Assembly (NCBI RefSeq): GCF_001411555.2
Contig: NC_049914.1
Span: 13,118,582 to 13,182,581, forward strand
From: Juglans regia
Lineage: Eukaryota > Streptophyta > Magnoliopsida > Fagales > Juglandaceae
Reading direction: 5' to 3'
Length of the DNA stretch: 64,000 bases
Shown: positions 58,260-64,000 of the stretch, piece by piece
Numbering within the stretch: position 1 is the stretch's first letter
Layout of the letters: each line of letters starts with the position of its first letter
Notes under the pieces: generated by a model
What the model was told of the DNA's origin: nothing
Database searches by the model: none
Seen by the model: only the letters and a program-made list of their open reading frames with translations
Program-made: the position numbers and the translations under genes

Positions 58260-58370
58260 GAAAATAAGAGAGAAGAAAAGAAAGGAAAATAAAAGAAAAT
58301 AAAATAAAGGAAAATAAAATAAAATAAAATAAAATTAAAAAAAAAAGAAAAAATAAAAAGAAAATGTAGC
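58260..58370. repeat. AAAATA-rich simple repeat
   Basis: An A-rich (AAAATAAAAT)n stretch in the leader of the nested gypsy element. It produces the Phe-rich minus-strand frame here. Confidence 0.8.
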
Positions 58371-58799
58371 ATATTCAAAAGTTGCTACATAGTTACAACA
58401 AAGAGAAAAAAAGACATTTGTTGATTGAACTTTATCATCAAAGGGGCTGAATACATCTTTCTAGTTGGTATCTTGTTTTATAATTACTCTTTCCATCAAA
58501 TAAATTCATTGAGTCAAGTGTCATTTTATTCCTTCCTTGATTCTTGAACCTATTGCTGGTTGGAATAATACAACGTTGTATTGTCTTGATTTTATTCAAC
58601 TAGTTCATAAAGAACTTGAGCGGAAAAATTATTGAGGTAAAATGTAAGAAAGTTTGAGACTATTATTGAGAAAAAACCAAAAAACCAATTAAGAGTGAAA
58701 CACGAGTGAAATGTCATTTTTTGAGTGTAAACACGTAAGGGAGTGTGTGAGGTTTTCTACTAACATTTCTTTTTGTGCAGCACATTACGATATCTTATA

Positions 58800-59330
58800 T
58801 GAGTGACTCATCACCAAAGGGGATGACAGATAACTCATTATTTTTGTTGCATGTCATGCAACAACAATTTGAATGGTTGAATTTGGTGTTGAAGGAAGTG
58901 AGAGATATGATGGATCAATGAGATATAGTGTGTAGAAAATTGCAAGGTGGGAGAGATAGGACGAGGCGTAAGCCGAGTATTGAACATAAGTGTAAGAATG
59001 AAGAATATGGTAAGTCTCTTGTTGCCAGACGTGCTCTCAATATACAAATTAAGATGAATGATACAGAGCAAAAGAAGAAGAACATTTTTTATACTAGATG
59101 CCACATCAATAAGGTATGTAGTATGCTCATTGATGGGAGGAGTTATATTAATTTGGCTAGCACTACTTTTTGAGAAATTAAATTTACCTACCTTGAAACA
59201 CTACAGACCATACAAGTTGTAGTGATTGAGTGATTGTGGGGAGGTTAGGGTAAATAAGCAAGTGCTAGTTTCTTTTTCAATCAGGAAATATCATGATGTG
59301 GTAGTGTCTATAAATTATGGCCATATTTTA
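58800..59330 (+). pseudogene. Gypsy gag start and aspartic protease relic
   Basis: The plus-strand frames give a short gag N-terminus (around 58803-58920) and then RCHINKVCSMLIDGRSYINL at about 59097. The latter is the retroviral-type protease region, in which the catalytic D-[ST]-G motif appears as DGR. Stops and frameshifts occur between and after. Most of gag, including the zinc knuckle, is missing. Confidence 0.75.
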
Positions 59331-59459
59331 TTGGAGAAGCTGTGACAGTATGATAGGAAGGTGATCCATGATAGGTTAATGAACATATACAGTTTTGAAA
59401 ATGATGAAAAAATAACCAAACTTGCTCATTTAACTCCCAACACAAATCCATGAGGACCA

Positions 59460-59925
59460 ACTGAAACTGAAAAGTGAGATTATTCAAAAAAGAAAGAATG
59501 AAAATGAGAGTGATAAAAAAAGAAAAAGTGAAAGTGAGAGTGATCAAAAAAGAAAAAGCAAAAAAGAGATTGAGCTAAAAAGCAAGAGTGAAAGTGAGAT
59601 TGAGCAAAAAAGCAAGAGTAAATGTGAGATTGAGAAAAAAAAATAGTGAGGCCGAAAAGGGGAGAGAGAGAGAAAAATGAGAGAGAAAAAAAAGAGGCTG
59701 AGGCTGAGACCTCAAGAAAAAGAGATAATGAATTGAAAAATAATTGTGAGGTCGATAGTTTATAAAAAGATGAAGAAACAGAGAGTGACAGAAAAAAAAG
59801 AGAGTGAAAAGAAAAAAGAGAGTGAAATGGAAACATAAAGTAAAAAAGAAAAAGATAGTAGAAAGGAAAGAGAGAGCGAAGAAAGTGAGAGAAAAACAAA
59901 AACAAAATTTAGTTTTTATGCTAAG
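59460..59925 (+). repeat. Lys/Glu/Ser-rich low-complexity linker of the gypsy polyprotein
   Basis: AGTGAGAGTGA and AAAAAAGAAAAAG units repeat imperfectly, encoding charged K/E/S-rich sequence on the plus strand. In this type of gypsy element a charged linker lies between protease and RT. The long minus-strand Phe-rich frames across it are shadows. Confidence 0.65.
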
Positions 59926-59929
59926 ACGA

Positions 59930-60530
59930 GTCTTGATACTAACTAACTTGATGTATCTTTGCCTAGTGTTGTTGTCTCTTTGTTGTAGGGATAGGAGGTC
60001 ATGTTTCATAACAGTGTGTTTAGTGGATTGCCACCTATTAGGAAGATAGAGCATTACATTGATTTTCTGTCATGTGCGACAATTCTTACCTGACCTTTCT
60101 TTGAAGAACATGAGTCATTAACACACTTGAAGGGACAATGTAAGTTGTTGACTAGAATGCATGCTAAGTGGGAGGACTGTATTGAGACATTTCCTCATGT
60201 AATCAAATACACACATGGTGAGGAAAATTTTATGGTTAATGCATTAGCAAGAAGGTATGTCTTTATCTTTATTTTAAATGCAAAGTTATTGAAATTTGAA
60301 TATGATAAGAAATTGTATGCTAATGACGATGACTTTGTTAGTGTGTATGGAACATGTGAGAAAGTATCGTTTGGTAAATTCTATAAAGTAGATTGGTACT
60401 TGTTTAGAGAAAATAGGCTTTGTGTGCCTACTAGTTTTATGCGTAAGTTGTTTGTGTGTGATAGACATGGTAGTTTGTTGGGTAACTTTGGTATAATGAA
60501 GACTTTAGACGTGTTGCATGAATGTTTGTG
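59930..60530 (+). pseudogene. Gypsy RT N-terminus joined to RNase H end and integrase zinc finger
   Basis: Up to about 60090 the frame has SGLPPIRKIEHYIDF, the start of the RT domain. The reading then passes at about 60110 straight to LTHLKGQCKLLTRMHAKWED and VIKYTHGEENFMVNALARR, which is the end of RNase H. The whole RT palm with its catalytic YxDD box is absent. From 60290 to 60530 comes the integrase N-terminal region (GSLLGNFGIMKTLDVLHE). No activity is possible. Confidence 0.82.
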
Positions 60531-60870
60531 AGAGTATCATTTGCCATTCATTGACATGTTGCATGAACGTTTGTGGAAGTATCATTTTCCATTCATTAAC
60601 GTGTTGCATGAACGTTTGTGAGAGTATTGATTGTCATTCATTGAGTTTGCATATAATTGGAGTGATAATTTTGGTGGAAGGAAAACTTTAGATGTGTTTG
60701 ATGAACCTTTGTGGGAGTATTGCTTGCAATTCCTTGAGTTTGCATATAATTGGGTGATCATTTTGGTGTAAGGAAAACTTTAGATGTGTTTCATGAACGT
60801 TTGTGGGAGTATCGTTTGCCATTCATTGAATTGTTAGATGGACGTTTGTGAGAGTATCACTTGCCTTATT
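60505..60870 (+). repeat. Local tandem duplications replacing the integrase core
   Basis: Units with TGCATGAACGTTTGTG and GAGTATCATTTGCCATTCAT recur several times at intervals of about 45-55 bp, with a longer secondary period that also includes GAGTTTGCATATAATTGG. They occupy the place where the integrase catalytic core should be. Confidence 0.8.
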
Positions 60871-60879
60871 AGAGTTTGC

Positions 60880-61150
60880 ATATCATAGGACCATGCATAC
60901 TACTATTTATTATTCTTCTTTTGAAGTTGTTTATGATTTTAATCCACTTATTCCAGCTTTGATGCTTTTTGTTTGTTGATGATAGGAGTAACTTGGATGA
61001 ACTTTTCCAAATTCTTGAAAAAATTAATGAAAATTCATATCAAGTGGATCTTTCAGGTAAGTATCATATTTATGTTACTTTCAATGTTTCTAATCTTTTT
61101 CCCTTTGATGCAGGTGGAGATTCGAGGTCGAATCATTTTGAAGAGGGGGG
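60880..61150 (+). pseudogene. Gypsy integrase C-terminus and polypurine tract
   Basis: Frames read SSFEVVYDFNPLIP, then FQILEKINENSYQVDL and FNVSNLFPFDAGGDSRS, the usual C-terminal part of plant gypsy integrases. GAAGAGGGGGGAA, the polypurine tract, follows immediately before the 3' LTR. One frameshift lies near 60975. Confidence 0.8.
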
Positions 61151-61152
61151 AA

Positions 61153-61965
61153 TGATGGACAACAAGGTGGACAAAGTCTTAAAGATCATTTTTAAGTTTC
61201 AGATGAGGCAATCACAACATCGAGAGCTAAGAAGTGCAAAGAAGTAGTGCAAAGATTGGTACAACCTACTTGGGACGATACTTGGGACGAGTCTAGCAAG
61301 AGTTAAAAATATTCAAGATAGGCTTGAGAGAAGGAGATCCAATGATCATCCACATGATACAAGTTATGGAAGAGTGCAATATAAATTAAGGCCTATTATT
61401 ATGTTTATGTGATTGCAGGCCTTGAACTTGTTTATTTCATTAAAGGGGCTTATTTTATTAATTATAGGTATTAGTCTAGAATAATTGGCCTTGAGAATGC
61501 TTGGCCCACATATGTTTTATTTTGTTGAATAGGGTTTCAAGAAGTTACTATAGCCAAATTACTGTAGCCGTGATACTATTCATTCATGGGTATTTTTGGA
61601 AGAAATGACTTTATTTTGGTTAGGATTTTAATTAAATTTTGGTTTAAATACTCTTTGTAGCCTCATTTTAAGAAGTTTATGAAATTTGATAAATTTATTC
61701 ATTGTGAGTTGAGTTTATCTCCTCTTGTTCTTGAATGAACTTTTGAACTTATCAAAGACAAATCACAACGTTTGTGCCGTTTCTTCTTATAATCTGGATT
61801 CTTGAGATAGGTTCTTCAACTGGTTTATATTTTAATATAATCTAGGTTTTTGAAACGAGTTCTCAACGGGTCTAAGTTCTCCATCAATTAAATTTATTTT
61901 GTTTTTATTGGGTGAGTTTTCAAATTAATTATGGGTTCAAGGGATTCCATTCCCACGGATTCACA
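61153..61965 (+). repeat. 3' LTR of nested gypsy element
   Basis: 813 bp, TGATGGACAACAAGG to ..GGATTCACA, preceded by a polypurine tract and followed by TCAA and the resumed outer-element sequence. Confidence 0.85.
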
Positions 61966-62322
61966 TCAATGCTCGCACCTTATTCGGGAAAGGTCATGGA
62001 TCACCTGACCTCCCAGGCGCTCGAATAGGTGGCCAGGTCTCTTGACTACCCGACCATCCTTCGTACGCACTTTACATGGTCGAGCCTATCTCCCGCCTTA
62101 GCCGAACTTCGCGCTTGCACTCTATGTGGTCGAGCCAATCTCCCACCTAAATCCAAGCTCGAAAATATTTACTTCTTATCGCGAGGAACAGGTGGATAAG
62201 GACCAACCCCCATAATTTATTTCCATACGTACTCGGGTGGACCAATCCGATTGCACTTTTTAACTTTGAAGATTCTCAAAATCTTCTTTCAGAGCAAATT
62301 ACCTTTAAGAATCGCAGGATAT

Positions 62323-62961
62323 TATGAGGGGGGTAAAACTTCAGGGCTCAAAGACTAGGCCCAACCCACCGGGTTAGGAGCTAGGGGGAGTCAGGGAGCA
62401 TAAGAGGCATGGGATCAGGGAGTAGGGTTGGCTGTCAAGGGTCAGGAAGTGGGGAGGGATGTCATGGAAAATGGGAAAAAGAAGAGTCTGTCGGGCATGC
62501 AAAGCAGTCCCTATCCCACCACTCTAGAGGGCACGCGTGAAAAGCAATCAGATAAATAGGGGTCCGGACAACTTCCAGATGATGGTTCTTCTTCTTCTTC
62601 AACTTCATTTTCTTCTTTGACCTTTCCTTCAACCTCTGGACGAGGAGCTTGTTTTTCTCCAGCAAATGTATCCGAAACCATTATTGTACAATGAGGAATG
62701 AGAGATAATGAGAGAATGTAAACAAAAATGTTATAGTGAATTTTTTCTCCTTGAACAGCTGTGGACGTAAGCATTATGCTGAATCCATTTGTCAATCTCT
62801 CTTTATTTCTCCGCACTTACTCCCCTTTCATTGCCATGAATATATGCATCGGATCATTGTTGGGGGCACCAGACCATGCCGTTCGAGACCCAAATCGCCT
62901 CAGTGGGTTGGGAATGACTCTTTCTCTCATTCTGGCTTGTACGATTTTTAGAGCATCAACA
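62323..62961 (+). repeat. 3' LTR of outer element
   Basis: 639 bp, TATGAGGGGGGTAAAAC (the expected TG mutated to TA) to ..GAGCATCAACA, followed by GATTG. It is collinear with the LTR at 50323-51004. Confidence 0.8.
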
Positions 62962-62966
62962 GATTG

Positions 62967-64000
62967 TCTCCTAAAGGGATAGTGTCCCCTGAAGGGATAG
63001 CTCGCTCGTTGGGAAGAAATCTTGGTATAAAAAATGATATTTATAGTTTTAAAATTTAAAATTTTAGTTTATATTTTTAAAAATATATGAATATATATGA
63101 GATTTATGTGAAAAAAATAATCTTTTAATAGTAGATTTTATTTTTTTAAGAGAATAAATTTATATACCTTAATACTGTACTTAGTATTATTAAAATAAAT
63201 TAAAATTTGCCTCATGTGTTACTAACGTTCACATTTTGTTTTATTTATTTTATTTTATTTAGGATATCAGATAAAATTAACAAGTAGTAAAGAGAGGGTC
63301 ATTTACTATTTAGGGACAAAAGTTGTGTCTGCCTAAGAGTATTGGTAATGGACTAGCCAAATGCTAATGCAAGTCCAAACTTTAGGTAGATGTGAGAAAA
63401 AGCCTCCACATTGGACTAGCCAATGGACCAAAGTTTAAGGGCAGGTTTGAAGCACAAGACAAAATATAAAATTTTCATCTCATCTCATCTCATCATTACA
63501 CATTTTTCAAATCCTCATACAAAATATAATAAACAATTCAACTTTTTCAAATCCCAATACATATTTTTCAAATCCCAAAACAATAATAATATTAAAACAT
63601 AATATTTTAAATTTCAAAACAAAACACAAAATTCTCATCTCACCCCCCAAACCTGTCCTAAGACTTGATGAATAGTAAATCTTAAGTCCTCTCTAAATAT
63701 GGCTAGCTACTATTCACAATGGAAAGCAATATTTAATTATTTCATCACTTCCCTCTCTCTTTGAATGGTAAAACATGCATGACATGCACATTATTTCTAC
63801 TGATTGATAAAGTAGACACATTATTTCTACAAAGCATGAAGATCTAAGAAATATATAAATTGTATTTGTAAATAAAAAAATAAAAAAAAAGTAAAAAATA
63901 TAATATTATATTATTATTTTAACTTTATAATGGCTAGTCTAATGTGGACTCACCTAGTCAAAAATTGATATTATAACTAAAAATTAAAATTCTAGCTAAA
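62967..64000. other. AT-rich intergenic end of window
   Basis: No gene. A stretch with GTATTGGTAATGGACTAGCC near 63341 resembles a MITE end and may pair with GGCTAGTC near 63932, with the GATGAGATG-type element at 63440-63660 nested inside it. Confidence 0.5.
63440..63660. mobile_element. GATGAGATG-type MITE, copy 7
   Basis: Left end GGCAGGTTTG and right end CAAACCTGTCC form short inverted ends. ATCTCATCTCATCTC lies near the left end and TTCTCATCTCACC near the right. Confidence 0.7.

Larger units (their letters stand above)
54279..61965 (+). mobile_element. Nested gypsy retrotransposon, internally deleted
   Basis: LTRs at 54279-55046 and 61153-61965 start TGATGGACA and lie in the same orientation. 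A 4-bp duplication TCAA flanks the element. A degenerate tRNA-Met-type primer site (TTAGTATTCAGAG at about 55051) follows the first LTR, and a polypurine tract ends at 61152. Outer-element sequence continues on both sides. Coding remnants in order are gag start, protease, a Lys/Glu-rich linker, the RT N-terminus, the RNase H end, the integrase zinc finger and the integrase C-terminus. RT and integrase cores are missing. Solo LTR 3 (55315-58190) lies in its leader. The protease and tail sequences resemble common plant Ty3/gypsy elements; I see no intact frame. Confidence 0.88.
50323..62961 (+). mobile_element. Outer LTR retrotransposon, non-coding (LARD-like), with nested insertions
   Basis: Two similar LTRs in the same orientation (50323-51004, 62323-62961) are flanked by the duplication GATTG (50318-50322, 62962-62966). 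A primer-binding site TGGCGCCGTCTGTGAG follows the first LTR. Once the nested gypsy element (54279-61965) is removed, the interior is about 3.6 kb of GC-richer DNA with no gag, protease, RT or integrase reading. That fits a large non-autonomous derivative mobilised in trans. The interior has a tandem array at 53140-53660 and recurrent CTCGGGAA motifs at about 52170-52920. The left edge is ambiguous because a 36-bp copy of the LTR start also occurs at 50235. Lineage not determined. Confidence 0.8.

Noticed and set aside
59480..60054. Long Phe-rich minus-strand frames
   Set aside because: They are shadows of the Lys/Glu-rich linker of the gypsy polyprotein on the plus strand.

Overview
The window is nuclear DNA of a flowering plant. 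It has spliced genes with GT..AG introns, a CC-NBS-LRR resistance gene, plant L1 LINEs, copia and gypsy LTR retrotransposons and many AT-rich MITEs. Recurrent GATGAGATGAGATG-type MITEs and the style of the LINE 3' ends suggest a woody eudicot, perhaps Fagales/Juglandaceae; that placement is an inference from memory of such repeats. Only two genes can be built with confidence.

Layout. 1-3.67 kb: a direct duplication (copy A 1-1211, copy B 2369-3673) separated by a truncated minus-strand copia element; copy B carries a 128-bp CACTA-like MITE that copy A lacks. 4.03-9.32 kb, plus strand: a four-exon NLR of 1455 aa. 9.82-12.72 kb: solo LTR 1. 13.7-14.2 kb: a decayed gag-like fragment. 16.1-16.65 kb: a LINE relic. 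17.63-38.26 kb, minus strand: a complete 21-exon EDR2-like gene (PH, START and DUF1336 domains, 739 aa). Its 10.1-kb intron 18 holds an old L1 that was itself invaded by a second L1 fragment, a MITE and solo LTR 2. 38.6-50.2 kb: AT-rich intergenic DNA dense in MITEs. 50.3-62.96 kb: a three-level nest. An outer non-coding LTR element contains a gypsy element whose RT and integrase cores are deleted, and that element contains solo LTR 3. 62.97-64 kb: MITE-rich AT DNA.

Both genes belong to families with immune roles. The NLR is a putative intracellular receptor. EDR2-type proteins are lipid-binding negative regulators of defence and cell death in Arabidopsis. They lie about 8.3 kb apart, tail to tail, and nothing in the sequence shows co-regulation. 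Apart from the two genes, almost everything of interest is transposon archaeology: three solo LTRs with perfect 5-bp target duplications, a paralogous empty site, and nests whose order of insertion can be read directly. I found no tRNA, rRNA, CRISPR array or clearly undescribed coding system.
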